A stretch of DNA of 64,000 nucleotides, taken from NCBI RefSeq assembly GCF_900091725.1, contig NZ_FMBW01000044.1, forward strand, positions 434,001 to 498,000. Direction: 5' to 3'. This document shows, one piece after another, positions 56,066 to 64,000 of the stretch (the first letter of the stretch is position 1; each line of letters begins with the position of its first letter). This DNA comes from Streptomyces sp. DvalAA-43. GTDB lineage: Bacteria; Actinomycetota; Actinomycetes; Streptomycetales; Streptomycetaceae. The notes below the pieces were generated by a model that saw only the letters and a list, made by a program, of their open reading frames with translations, was not told the DNA's origin and made no database searches. Made by a program: the position numbers and the translations under genes.

Positions 56066-57079
56066 TCAGCCGAGGTCGTCGGCCGGGTAGCGGACGCCGA
56101 TGCGGTCACGTACCGCGTCGAGCGTCCGCATCACGGCGAGCGAGCCGTCCAGCGGCACCAGCGGCGACTCCGTCTCGCCCGCCCGCAGCGCCCGCACCAC
56201 CTCGGCCTGCTCGAACTGCAGGCCCCGCAGCCCCGCACCGGCCGCCCCCGCGGTGAACTCCTCGGGCTCGTGTCCCGCCCGGTGCAGCACGAACCGTTCC
56301 GGGTAGAAGAAGCCGCGCGGGAACTCGATCCGGCCCTTCGTGCCGGTGACCGCGGCGGTCTGCGGGGTGTCCGCGACGATCGAGCAGTTCAGCAGCGCCG
56401 AGGCGCCCGCCTCCGACCAGCCCAGCACCATCGCGGTGTGCAGATCGACACCCTCGGGGGAGAGCACCGCGTCGGCCTGCACCCGGTCCGGCTCACCCAG
56501 CAGCAGGTGCGCGAACGACACCGGATAGACCCCGAGGTCCAGCAGCGCGCCGCCGCCCAGCGCCCGGTCGCGCAGCCGGTGCCCGGGGCCGAAGGGGCCC
56601 GCCAGCCCGAAGTCGGCCTGTACGGAGCGGATCTCGCCGATCGCACCGTCCCGCACCAGCTCCGTCATGCGCCGGATCACCGGGTTGCAGTACGTCCACA
56701 TCGCCTCCATCAGGAAGAGGCCCCGGTCCCGGGCGAGCTTCACCAGCTCGTCCGCCTCCCGGGCGTTGAGCGTGAACGCCTTCTCGCACAGCACGTGCTT
56801 CCCGGCCTCCAGACAGAGCGCGGCCGCCTCCCGGTGCGCCGAGTGCGGTGTGGCGACGTACACCACGTCGACCTCCTCGTCGGCGGCGAGCGCGGCCCAG
56901 CTGCCGTACGCCCGGGGTATCCCGAACCGCTGCGCGAACGCCTGCGCCGAGGCGTCTGTCCGAGAAGCGACGGCCACCACTTCCATGTCCGGCATCGACC
57001 GGAGATCCTCGGTGAACGCCGCGGCGATACCGCCGGTCGCCAGTACACCCCACCGCACAGTGCCACTCATGCCTGTCAT
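56066..57079 (-). CDS. Gfo/Idh/MocA family oxidoreductase
   Basis: 337 residues from ATG 57079, set by GGGGAG 5 nt upstream. Rossmann start VRWGVLATGGIAAAFTEDL, then VVYVATPHSAHREAAALCLEAGKHVLCEKAFTLN, which holds the EK(P/A) motif with the catalytic Lys. The C-terminal beta-sheet domain includes DLGVYPVSFAHLLLG. Resembles dihydrodiol-dehydrogenase-like members; NAD(P)-dependent sugar or diol oxidation is likely. It is followed on the other side by a divergent exporter. Confidence 0.92.
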   Translation of the reverse strand: MTGMSGTVRWGVLATGGIAAAFTEDLRSMPDMEVVAVASRTDASAQAFAQRFGIPRAYGSWAALAADEEVDVVYVATPHSAHREAAALCLEAGKHVLCEKAFTLNAREADELVKLARDRGLFLMEAMWTYCNPVIRRMTELVRDGAIGEIRSVQADFGLAGPFGPGHRLRDRALGGGALLDLGVYPVSFAHLLLGEPDRVQADAVLSPEGVDLHTAMVLGWSEAGASALLNCSIVADTPQTAAVTGTKGRIEFPRGFFYPERFVLHRAGHEPEEFTAGAAGAGLRGLQFEQAEVVRALRAGETESPLVPLDGSLAVMRTLDAVRDRIGVRYPADDLG

Positions 57080-57158
57080 GCCTGCTCCCCACAGAGGTCC
57101 CGACCAGTCCGGCTGAGCTGAGAGCATAGATGCGGATTCAACGACATGGAGATGACAA

Positions 57159-58481
57159 ATGCCGGAGAGCGGCGCAAGCCCGGCCCAGCAGGAACGCCCA
57201 GACATACCGACCGCCGGGACCGGGGCCACCGAGCCCGGAGCCACCGGCACCCCCTCCGGGAAACCGGCCGCCGCCCAGGCGGCCAGGCGCACCGGACTCC
57301 TCGTCACCCTCGTCCTCGGCGGCCTCACCGCACTGCCGCCGCTCTCCATGGACATGTACCTCCCGGCCCTGCCCGCGGTCACCGAGTCCCTGCACGCCCC
57401 CGCCGCGACCATTCAGCTCACCCTCACCGCCTGCCTCACCGGCATGGCGCTCGGACAGGTCGTCGTCGGGCCGATGAGCGACCGGTGGGGCAGGCGCAGG
57501 CCGCTGCTCCTCGGCATGATCATCTACGTCGCCGCCACCGCGATCTGCGTCTTCGCCCCCACCGCCGGGCTCCTCATCGGCTTCCGCCTGCTCCAGGGCC
57601 TGGCCGGTGCGGCGGGCATCGTCATCGCCCGTGCGGTGGTGCGCGACATGTACGACGGCGTGGAGATGGCCAAGTTCTTCTCCACCCTGATGCTCATCTC
57701 CGGCGTCGCACCGATCGTCGCCCCGCTGATCGGCGGACAGGTGCTGCGCTTCACCGACTGGCGGGGCATCTTCGCCGTCCTCACCCTCGTGGGCCTGCTG
57801 CTCACCCTCGTCGTCTGGAAGTGGCTGCACGAGACGCTGCCGCCGCAGGACCGGCACACCGGCGGGGTCGGCGACGCGCTGCGTACCATGCGCGGACTGC
57901 TCGCCGACCGCGTCTTCACCGGCTACATGATCGCGGGCAGCCTCGCCTTCGCCACCCTCTTCTCCTACGTGAGCGCGTCGCCGTTCGTCATGCAGGAGAT
58001 CTACGGCGCCTCGCCGCAGACGTTCAGCCTGCTCTTCGGCATCAACTCGGTCGGCCTGATCGTCGTGGGCCAGATCAACGGCAAGGTGCTGGTCGGCCGG
58101 ATCAGCCTGGACAAGGCGCTCGCCTTCGGGCTCTCGGTCATCGTGCTGGCCGCGTCCGCGCTGCTGCTGATGACGTCCGGGGTCTTCGGGAAGGTCGGCC
58201 TGGTCCCGGTCGCGGCCGGGCTGTTCGTGCTGATGTCGGCGATGGGGCTGGCGATGCCGAACACGAACGCGCAGGCACTGATGCGTACGAAGCACGCCGC
58301 GGGGTCCGCCTCCGCGCTGCTCGGCACCTCCTCGTTCCTGATCGGCGCCATCGCCTCCCCGCTCGTCGGGATCGCGGGCGAGGACACGGCCGTCCCGATG
58401 GCCCTGGTCCAGCTGGTGTGCGCGGTGGGCGCGATGGCCTGCTTCCTCGGCCTGTGCCGGCCCTGGCAGCGGACTTCGTGA
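57159..58481 (+). CDS. Bcr/CflA family MFS drug exporter
   Basis: 440 residues, 12 transmembrane helices. ALPPLSMDMYLPALPAV is the Bcr/CflA signature in the first helix; GPMSDRWGRRRPLL is motif A. The N-terminal 40 residues are Pro/Ala/Gly-rich and cytoplasmic. GGAG lies 8 nt before ATG 57159. Family members export bicyclomycin, chloramphenicol, sulfonamides or cysteine; the substrate here is unknown. Confidence 0.93.
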   Translation: MPESGASPAQQERPDIPTAGTGATEPGATGTPSGKPAAAQAARRTGLLVTLVLGGLTALPPLSMDMYLPALPAVTESLHAPAATIQLTLTACLTGMALGQVVVGPMSDRWGRRRPLLLGMIIYVAATAICVFAPTAGLLIGFRLLQGLAGAAGIVIARAVVRDMYDGVEMAKFFSTLMLISGVAPIVAPLIGGQVLRFTDWRGIFAVLTLVGLLLTLVVWKWLHETLPPQDRHTGGVGDALRTMRGLLADRVFTGYMIAGSLAFATLFSYVSASPFVMQEIYGASPQTFSLLFGINSVGLIVVGQINGKVLVGRISLDKALAFGLSVIVLAASALLLMTSGVFGKVGLVPVAAGLFVLMSAMGLAMPNTNAQALMRTKHAAGSASALLGTSSFLIGAIASPLVGIAGEDTAVPMALVQLVCAVGAMACFLGLCRPWQRTS

Positions 58482-58617
58482 CACGGGCGGCGGGACCGGG
58501 GGCCGTGGTTCAGCCCCAGGTCCCGCCGCTTACCGGGTCCGGCCGAACGAGCTTCCCCGACGCCCCGCCCCGGACCCCGCGACACCTCTCGGCGCTCTCC
58601 GCGATGCCCGCGCGCCG

Positions 58618-59925
58618 CTACGACGACCTCGGGTACCCGATCAGATGCGGCCGGTCCTTCTCGTCGGTCCAGCGGAACAGGCCGACCCCGTCCGACGTCT
58701 CCATGCCCGGGACCATCACGTTCGAGGGCAGGGCGCCCGTGGAGCCGCTCCGGACGGCGACCGCGACCGGGGCGCCGCCGCCGGCCAGCACATCCGCCGC
58801 GTTGCGTGCGCTCGCCGCGCCGTACGCGGTGCCCTCGTCGTTCACCGACGCCAGCGTCAGCGGCTTGGTGCCGTCCGCGCCCTCGAAGCAGAACCCCCGC
58901 TTCGTGGCCAGGTCGAACGCGAGCGGCCCGGCCACCAGGTAGGAGCCCGAGGGCGCTGAGACGAGCTGCGGGTACTGGCCCGGCTTTATCGCGGGCTTGC
59001 TGCACTCCACCGAAGCCAGCGGCTTGCCGGTCTCCGCGTCGTGCACCGCCCACATGTCGTGCGTGGTGGCACGCTTCGCGCCCTTCGCGAGCTGCCACTT
59101 CGCCAGGATCAGACCCGGGACCACCGACGTCGGGATGCCGCTGAACTTGTCCGTGCCCTTGGGGGCGACATCGCGGCTGAACCAGCCGCCCTGCACCCAG
59201 AACTCCTTGGACCCGCTGACCAGCAGACCCTTCTGCGTCAGCCCCCACACCTCGGTGAGCTGCTTGCAGGTCTTGCAGTCCTTCGGGTACTTGAGCGCGG
59301 GCGCCGTGACGTTCGTCACCCGGCCGGTCACCGGGTCGACCACCGCGCTGTTCGTCCGGCCGTCGCTGATGAGGATGCCGGGGCCGGTGGTGGAGACCGT
59401 CGGGACGGAGTTCCACGGCACCTCGACCCGTCGACGGGAGCCGTCCTCCACGTCGTAGACGTCCAGCGAGACGATGGTGTCGGCGGGGGTCAGCGCGTTC
59501 TCGCCGACCTTCCCGTACGCCCACGTCACGAAGTACTCGTGGTCGTCGACGGTGACCTGGAGGAGCCTCGGGAACTGGTGCGGCGACGGGGGCCGCCAGC
59601 TCTCGCCGTGCCAGCCGGCCCGGCCCGTCTTGGAGTCGATGGTCCGCAGCTGGTACTTGGTCTCCGACTCCCGCACCAGGTAGGCGAGGCGGCCTGTCGT
59701 CCGGGAGATGGCGTAGTCGGGCGAGGTCCCGATGAGCTCCCAGCCGCGCTCCGTGGCGTACGCGGAGGGAACGGTGAGCTGGGTCACCCCGGTCTCGCTC
59801 TTCCTGGCCTGCTTCTTCGGCTTGTCCGCGGCCTTCTCACCGCTGCCGCAGGTGGCGAGGAGAAGAAGCAGAGCAAGCACGAGCACTCCGCCGACCAGAA
59901 CCAGGCGCACGATCTTCTGTCTCAT
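58618..59925 (-). CDS. Secreted or lipid-anchored beta-propeller-like hypothetical protein
   Basis: 435 residues. The N-terminus VRLVLVGGVLVLALLLLLATCGSG is a signal with a lipobox-like LATC; Thr before the Cys is unusual, so lipidation is uncertain. A Lys-rich linker is followed by repeated beta-strand units (SLDVYDVEDGSRRRVEV, VVDPVTGRVTNV, AVHDAETGKPLASVE, FDLATKRGFCFE), consistent with a PQQ-like propeller. GAGGGGAACC precedes the ATG. No function is known to me; similar proteins are widespread in Streptomyces. Confidence 0.8.
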   Translation of the reverse strand: MRQKIVRLVLVGGVLVLALLLLLATCGSGEKAADKPKKQARKSETGVTQLTVPSAYATERGWELIGTSPDYAISRTTGRLAYLVRESETKYQLRTIDSKTGRAGWHGESWRPPSPHQFPRLLQVTVDDHEYFVTWAYGKVGENALTPADTIVSLDVYDVEDGSRRRVEVPWNSVPTVSTTGPGILISDGRTNSAVVDPVTGRVTNVTAPALKYPKDCKTCKQLTEVWGLTQKGLLVSGSKEFWVQGGWFSRDVAPKGTDKFSGIPTSVVPGLILAKWQLAKGAKRATTHDMWAVHDAETGKPLASVECSKPAIKPGQYPQLVSAPSGSYLVAGPLAFDLATKRGFCFEGADGTKPLTLASVNDEGTAYGAASARNAADVLAGGGAPVAVAVRSGSTGALPSNVMVPGMETSDGVGLFRWTDEKDRPHLIGYPRSS

Positions 59926-60054
59926 GGTTCCCCTCGATGGGCAATCCCGACCTCGCGGCGGTCAGCGTAGCAACTGGCGCGGGCATCGCGGCAGTTCGGA
60001 TTCCGTGCGGTTCGGCGCGGATACCGGGGCGGCGGCGACTCGGTCGGCTTTGCC

Positions 60055-60060
60055 TACAAT
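60055..60060 (+). promoter_or_regulatory. -10 box for a probably leaderless rsm22 mRNA
   Basis: TACAAT is followed by 6 nt and then GTG 60067, with no Shine-Dalgarno. A -35 is not clear. Confidence 0.5.
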
Positions 60061-60066
60061 TCGTCG

Positions 60067-61062
60067 GTGAACGCCACCCTCCCCACCGCGGAAGCCCTGC
60101 GCGCGACGCTGGCCGGACTGCTCGACGGGCTGCCGCCCAAGCAGGCCGCCCAGGCCGTCGACCGGCTCATCGCCAACTACCGCGGGACCACCCCGACCGA
60201 CGCGCCGGTGCTCCGCGACCGCTCCGATGTCGCCGCGTACGCCGCGTACCGGATGCCCGCCACCTTCGAGGCGGTACGGTCCGCCCTCGCCGCGCTCCGG
60301 GAAGCCGCCCCCGACTGGGCGCCCGCCACCCACACCGACATCGGCGGCGGCACCGGAGCGGCGAGCTGGGCCGTGGCGGGGGCCTGGGAGGGGCCCCGGA
60401 CGACCGTGCTGGACTGGGCCGAGCCCGCACTCGCCCTCGGCCGTGAGCTGGCCGGTCTCTCCGGCATTCCCGCCCTGACCGCCGCAGAGTGGCGCCGGGC
60501 CCGGATCGGCGCGGGTCTCGAACTCGCCCCCACCGACCTGATCACCGTCTCCTACGTGCTCAAGGAGCTGACGGCGGACGTCCGGGCAGCCCTCGTCGAC
60601 ACCGCCGCCGCGGCGGCCCAGGCGGTCGTGGTCGTCGAACCGGGCACCCCCGACGGCTACGCCCGGATCATCGAGGCCCGCGACCGGCTGATCGCCGCCG
60701 GGCTGAGCGTCGCCGCGCCCTGCCCGCACAGCGAGGCCTGCCCGATCGAGCCGGGCACGGACTGGTGCCACTTCTCGGCCCGGGTCAGCCGCTCCTCGCT
60801 GCACCGGCAGGTCAAGGGCGGCTCGCTGCCGTACGAGGACGAGAAGTTCAGCTATGTGGTGGCGACCCGCTTCTTGGCCCAGCCCGTCGGGGCGCGGGTC
60901 ATCCGCAAGCCGCAGATCCGCAAGGGACAGGTGCTGCTGGACCTGTGCACCCGCGACGAGGCCCTGCGGCGGGCCACGGTCACCAAGCGGCACGGCGAGC
61001 TGTACCGGGCCGCCCGGGACGTCGCGTGGGGCGACGAGTGGCCGCCCGGCGGGAACGCCTGA
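60067..61062 (+). CDS. Rsm22-family small-ribosomal-subunit methyltransferase-like protein
   Basis: 331 residues. The Rossmann-like SAM motif is HTDIGGGTGAASWAV. The conserved Cys motif CPHSEACPIEPGTDWCHF plus a later Cys (LLDLCTRDE) corresponds to the [4Fe-4S] site reported for Rsm22/METTL17 proteins. RKPQIRKGQVLLDLC is also typical. Rsm22 is linked to small-subunit assembly; methyltransferase activity is uncertain. The mRNA is probably leaderless. Confidence 0.9.
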   Translation: MNATLPTAEALRATLAGLLDGLPPKQAAQAVDRLIANYRGTTPTDAPVLRDRSDVAAYAAYRMPATFEAVRSALAALREAAPDWAPATHTDIGGGTGAASWAVAGAWEGPRTTVLDWAEPALALGRELAGLSGIPALTAAEWRRARIGAGLELAPTDLITVSYVLKELTADVRAALVDTAAAAAQAVVVVEPGTPDGYARIIEARDRLIAAGLSVAAPCPHSEACPIEPGTDWCHFSARVSRSSLHRQVKGGSLPYEDEKFSYVVATRFLAQPVGARVIRKPQIRKGQVLLDLCTRDEALRRATVTKRHGELYRAARDVAWGDEWPPGGNA

Positions 61063-61077
61063 GGGCCACCCGCCGGG

Positions 61078-61893
61078 TCACCCCCGCAGCTCCTGCGTGC
61101 AGCACTTCACGCTGCCGCCGCCCTTGAGCAGCTCGCCCAGGTCCATCGGCACCGGCTCGAAGCCCCGCGCCCGCAGCGGATCGAAGAGCCCCGTCGCGGC
61201 CTGCGGCAGCAGCACATGGCGCCCGTCGCTCACCGCGTTCAGGCCCAGCGCCGCGGCGTCCGCCTCCCCGGCGATCAGCGCGTCGGGGAAGAGCCGGGCC
61301 AGCACCGACCGGCTGCCCGGCGAGAAGGCCCCCGGGTAGTACATGATCTCGTCGCCCGCGTCGTCGAGCACGGACAGCGCCGTGTCCAGGTGGTAGTAGC
61401 GCGGGTCGACCAGATCGAGTCCGATCACCGGGCGCCCGAAGAACTCCTGCGCCTCGCCGTGCGAGAGCGGACTGGACCGGAAGCCCCGCCCGGCCAGGAC
61501 GTACGACGCGGTGACCGCGAAGTCGCCCTCGCCCTCGTTGACGTGGTCCGGCTCATGGATCTCGGTGAAGCCGTTCGCCCGGAACCACGCGCGGTGGGCC
61601 CCGGCCTCCTCGTACCGCTCCCGGTACGCGAAGCGGGCGCCCAGCACCCGGCCGCCGATGACGGTGGCGCCGTTGGCGGCGAACACCATGTCGGGCAGGT
61701 CGGGGCGGGGGTCGAGCAGCTCCACGGTGTGCCCGAGGGCGCGGTACCGGTCGCGCAGGTCCTCCCACTGGGTCTGGGCCAGGGGGAGATCCACGGGCTT
61801 GCTGGGGTCCATCCAGGGGTTGATGGAGTACGTCACCCTGAAGTGCGTGGGCGCGCACATCAGGTAGCGGCGGGAAACGGCTTCACGAGGCAA
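61078..61893 (-). CDS. Dimethylarginine dimethylaminohydrolase-like amidinotransferase-family hydrolase
   Basis: 271 residues from TTG 61893, chosen because GAGGAG lies 6 nt upstream; ATG 61860 is the shorter option. Family blocks: YLMCAPTHFRVTYSINPWMDP, LPDMVFAANGATV, DHVNEGEGDFAVT, YYHLDTALSVL (catalytic His) and the C-terminal GGSVKCCTQELRG (catalytic Cys). DDAH hydrolyses methylated arginine to citrulline; an ornithine- or arginine-related substrate is equally possible. Divergent from a TetR gene, its probable regulator. Confidence 0.9.
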   Translation of the reverse strand: MPREAVSRRYLMCAPTHFRVTYSINPWMDPSKPVDLPLAQTQWEDLRDRYRALGHTVELLDPRPDLPDMVFAANGATVIGGRVLGARFAYRERYEEAGAHRAWFRANGFTEIHEPDHVNEGEGDFAVTASYVLAGRGFRSSPLSHGEAQEFFGRPVIGLDLVDPRYYHLDTALSVLDDAGDEIMYYPGAFSPGSRSVLARLFPDALIAGEADAAALGLNAVSDGRHVLLPQAATGLFDPLRARGFEPVPMDLGELLKGGGSVKCCTQELRG

Positions 61894-62049
61894 GAAGGGC
61901 TCCTCACGAAAGGCAGGGGTTGCCTGCCGGGGACATCGCACGGGTGTGTGCGTGAGCCCATGGTCCGCTCTCCGGGGCCCCGCGCGCAGTGATCCGAACG
62001 GGTGGTTCCCTGCGGCCGGGAGACGATACGTACCGCCTCGTCCCGCTGC

Positions 62050-62055
62050 TAGATT
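62050..62055 (+). promoter_or_regulatory. -10 box for a probably leaderless tetR mRNA
   Basis: TAGATT is followed by 7 nt and then ATG 62063, with no Shine-Dalgarno. An inverted GACGA (62022-62026) / TCGTC (62038-62042) lies just upstream and could be an operator. Confidence 0.4.
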
Positions 62056-62062
62056 GGCCGGC

Positions 62063-62713
62063 ATGGTAGAGAACCGGCAGCCCGATGCCAGCCGACGGAA
62101 CGAGCGCTCCCGCCGCGCGATCCACGACGCGGCGCTCGCCCTGGTCGCGGAGGTGGGTTACCCGAGGACCACCATCGAGGCCATCGCCGCGCGGGCCGGT
62201 GTCGGCAAGCAGACGATCTACCGCTGGTGGCCGTCCAAGGCGGACGTCCTCCTGGAGGCCTTCCTGGGCCTCGGCGAGCGGACCGCCGGGCGGAGCGGCG
62301 CGGACGCGGCGCAGGGGATCCCGGACACCGGCGACCTCGCGGCCGACCTCAAGGCCGTCCTGCGGGCCACCGTCGACGAGCTGAACGACCCCGCCTTCGA
62401 GGCGCCGACCAGGGCGCTCGCGGCCGAGGGGATCGTCGACCCGCGGCTCGGCGCCGTATTCGTCGAGAAGCTGCTCGACCCCTCGTTCGAGCTGTACACC
62501 GCCCGGCTGCGGGCCGGCCAGGAGGCGGGCCAGGTGCGCGCCGACATCGACCCGCGCACCGCCGCGGAGCTGCTCGTCGGCCCGCTCACCCACCGCTGGC
62601 TGCTGCGCACCCTCCCGCTCACCCATGCGTACGCGGACGCGATCGTCGACCATGCCGTGCGCGGACTGGCACCCCGAGACGCACCCGTCATTTCACGACA
62701 AGAAGGTGCATAG
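62063..62713 (+). CDS. TetR-family transcriptional regulator
   Basis: 216 residues from ATG 62063. The HTH reads RSRRAIHDAALALVAEVGYPRTTIEAIAARAGVGKQTIYRWWPSKADVLLEAF; the C-terminal domain is of the TetR_C_11-like type (VGPLTHRWLLRTLPLTHAYADAIVDHAVRGL). It is divergent from the DDAH-like gene with about 170 bp between, so control of that gene and of itself is likely. Ligand unknown. Confidence 0.92.
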   Translation: MVENRQPDASRRNERSRRAIHDAALALVAEVGYPRTTIEAIAARAGVGKQTIYRWWPSKADVLLEAFLGLGERTAGRSGADAAQGIPDTGDLAADLKAVLRATVDELNDPAFEAPTRALAAEGIVDPRLGAVFVEKLLDPSFELYTARLRAGQEAGQVRADIDPRTAAELLVGPLTHRWLLRTLPLTHAYADAIVDHAVRGLAPRDAPVISRQEGA

Positions 62714-62820
62714 TGTCCAGCTCAAGGCGGCGTCGCCCGCACCCCGCTTCGGAAGTCCGGCCCCCCGAGGCGCAGGATGGTGGGACCATGGGCAAGGGCA
62801 ACGCTGAGGTAAGGGGATAG

Positions 62821-63567
62821 ATGGGCGCCGATTTCGGCCGTTATCGCGGCTCAGAGAGCAAATTTTCCCAATGGCTTCGCCGCCGACCCAAACCGCACCA
62901 GAGCGAGGTCGACGACACCGCCCGGGAGGCACTGCTCCTGGCCGTCGCCGAGGCCGGAATGCCGATCGCGCCGGCCGCCCATCCGGTCGGATACCGATGT
63001 TCGTGCGAACGCATCGGCTGTCCCACCCCCGCCCGGCACCCCATCTCCTTCGCCTGGCAGACGCAGTCCACCACCGACCGGGCGCAGATCGAGCGCTGGG
63101 CCCGCAGCCAGCCGCAGGCCAACTTCATCACCGCGACCGGCATGATCCACGACGTTCTCGACGTGCCGCTCTCCGCGGGCAGCCAGGCGCTGGAACGCCT
63201 CCTCGCCGCGGGCATCGACGTCGGCCCCGTCGCCCGCTCCGGCGACGACCGGATGCTCTTCTTCACCGCCACCCGCGGCACGCCCGAGGACGAGGACGAG
63301 TGGTGGCCGTGCGAGCTGGACTGCCACCCCGAGACCATGGACGAGCACCCCGGGCTGCGCTGGCACTGCCGCGGCAGCTATGCGCTCCTGCCGCCGGCCC
63401 GGCTCCCCGGTGAACTGGACGTGCGGTGGGTGCGCGGGCCGGAGAACCCGCTGCCCGATCCGCTGACCCTGCTGGAGACGCTCACCGACGCCTGCGCCCA
63501 GTACGCGGACGCGGCGGACCAGAGCGAGCTCGACCACGACTCGGTGGCGTGGCCGCTGAGCCGTTGA
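62821..63567 (+). CDS. Bifunctional DNA primase/polymerase-domain protein, stand-alone
   Basis: 248 residues. It corresponds to the prim-pol (PF09250-like) domain found in actinomycetes: ALLLAVAEAGMPIAPAAHPVG at the N-terminus, a Cys/His region (RCSCERIGCPTPARHPI) and GSYALLPPARLPGELDVRWVRGPENPLPDP. There is no helicase domain, and the acidic pair expected for nucleotidyl transfer is not obvious (LDVPLSAGS replaces a typical DxD). AAGGGGA precedes ATG 62821. Many Streptomyces carry such single-domain copies; function unproven. Confidence 0.85.
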   Translation: MGADFGRYRGSESKFSQWLRRRPKPHQSEVDDTAREALLLAVAEAGMPIAPAAHPVGYRCSCERIGCPTPARHPISFAWQTQSTTDRAQIERWARSQPQANFITATGMIHDVLDVPLSAGSQALERLLAAGIDVGPVARSGDDRMLFFTATRGTPEDEDEWWPCELDCHPETMDEHPGLRWHCRGSYALLPPARLPGELDVRWVRGPENPLPDPLTLLETLTDACAQYADAADQSELDHDSVAWPLSR

Positions 63568-63591
63568 GGCCGCCCGCCCGACCGGTCATGA

Positions 63592-63624
63592 CCGGGGCCG
63601 TTCCCGAAGCCGGGGCGGCCCCGG
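63592..63624. terminator. Bidirectional hairpin between convergent genes
   Basis: CCGGGGCCG (63592-63600) pairs perfectly with CGGCCCCGG (63616-63624) around a 15-nt loop, between the prim-pol stop (63567) and the stop of the edge gene (63650). Confidence 0.55.
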
Positions 63625-63649
63625 CTCCGTCATGAGTTCTGCGCCGCCG

Positions 63650-64000
63650 TCATGAGCCCTTGGCCGCCGTCAGGCCCGGCAGCCGGTTCAGCACGGCCAC
63701 CTTGCCGCCGCCCTTCGACGAGCCCTTCTTCGGGACGTACACCAGCTCGCCGGAGACCCGCTCCTTGGTGAGGGTGGACTTCACCTCACCGGACAGGAGC
63801 GCTTCCACGTCCGGGTTGAGCGGCGGGCGCAGCCCCTTCGCCGCGGTCTGCCGCTCGAAGTGCTTGCTGCTGAAGAAGACCAGCGCCCCGCCGTCCTCCG
63901 TCTCCAGGCCGAGCGGACCGAACGCGCCGCTGTCCAGCGGCTGGTCGATGTACTGGTACGAGAAGCCCGCCCGCCGGGTGGTCCGGCGCTCCTCCCGCCA
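63650..64000 (-). CDS. Hypothetical protein, C-terminal part (5' end outside window)
   Basis: 116 codons plus stop are visible, open at the right edge. The chain reads GFSYQYIDQPLDSGAFGPLG, then LETEDGGALVFFSSKHFERQ, and ends in a Lys/Gly/Ser-rich tail (YVPKKGSSKGGGKVAVLN). High third-position GC supports coding. It may be the end of a secreted or lipoprotein; no family is recognised. Confidence 0.7.
   Translation of the reverse strand, partial: WREERRTTRRAGFSYQYIDQPLDSGAFGPLGLETEDGGALVFFSSKHFERQTAAKGLRPPLNPDVEALLSGEVKSTLTKERVSGELVYVPKKGSSKGGGKVAVLNRLPGLTAAKGS

Overview
The window is chromosomal DNA from a high-GC actinomycete, almost certainly a Streptomyces. Coding regions have strong G/C bias at third codon positions, GTG and TTG starts are common, several genes look leaderless, many secreted proteins carry Tat-type signals, and the content is typical of the genus: DtxR-type iron box, PAS-GAF-SpoIIE-HATPase phosphatase, type A RNase P RNA, fused RNase H/phosphatase. 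No rRNA, tRNA, insertion sequence, CRISPR array or prophage was found.

Layout. 1-2.2 kb: end of a beta-oxidation operon (acyl-CoA dehydrogenase, SCP2-type thiolase), then a drug exporter. 3.7-9.25 kb: an ABC exporter with a DesK/DesR-like two-component system. Its kinase and regulator genes are separated by a membrane protein resembling M48 peptidases but lacking two zinc ligands. 9.3-12.6 kb: a MaoC hydratase / zinc alcohol dehydrogenase / short-chain dehydrogenase operon. Its promoter carries a perfect palindrome fitting the KstR (steroid catabolism) consensus. 12.6-15.5 kb: a small basic ORF, a beta-propeller-like protein and an iron-regulated siderophore-binding lipoprotein. 15.6-24.3 kb: housekeeping genes (Nif3-like, coiled-coil zinc ribbon, RNase HI/phosphatase, KDPG aldolase, YaaA, RNB nuclease, MerR pair, Uma2) ending at rnpB.

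24.3-29.6 kb is an accessory stretch: two broken genes, then MarR, CYP105-like P450, [3Fe-4S] ferredoxin and ferredoxin reductase, with unusual AT-rich operator-like repeats. 29.7-37 kb is an alpha-galactoside uptake and hydrolysis operon (aminotransferase, binding protein, two permeases, GH36 enzyme, LacI repressor). 37.5-41 kb is a one-strand cluster of two paralogous ArsR regulators, a SulP transporter, an RsbW-like ATPase and a YjdM/PhnA protein. 41.1-43.7 kb has a quinone oxidoreductase divergent from an exporter with CsoR-type operators.

44-64 kb: polysaccharide lyase 8, SpoIIE-type phosphatase, metallophosphoesterase, VOC protein, GT2, PhzF, a lamin-tail secreted protein, SDR, PhoD, a Gfo/Idh/MocA oxidoreductase, Bcr/CflA exporter, a beta-propeller lipoprotein, an Rsm22 methyltransferase, a DDAH-like hydrolase divergent from a TetR regulator, a stand-alone prim-pol protein and a partial gene at the right edge. 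All calls come from reading the sequence; no database search was run.
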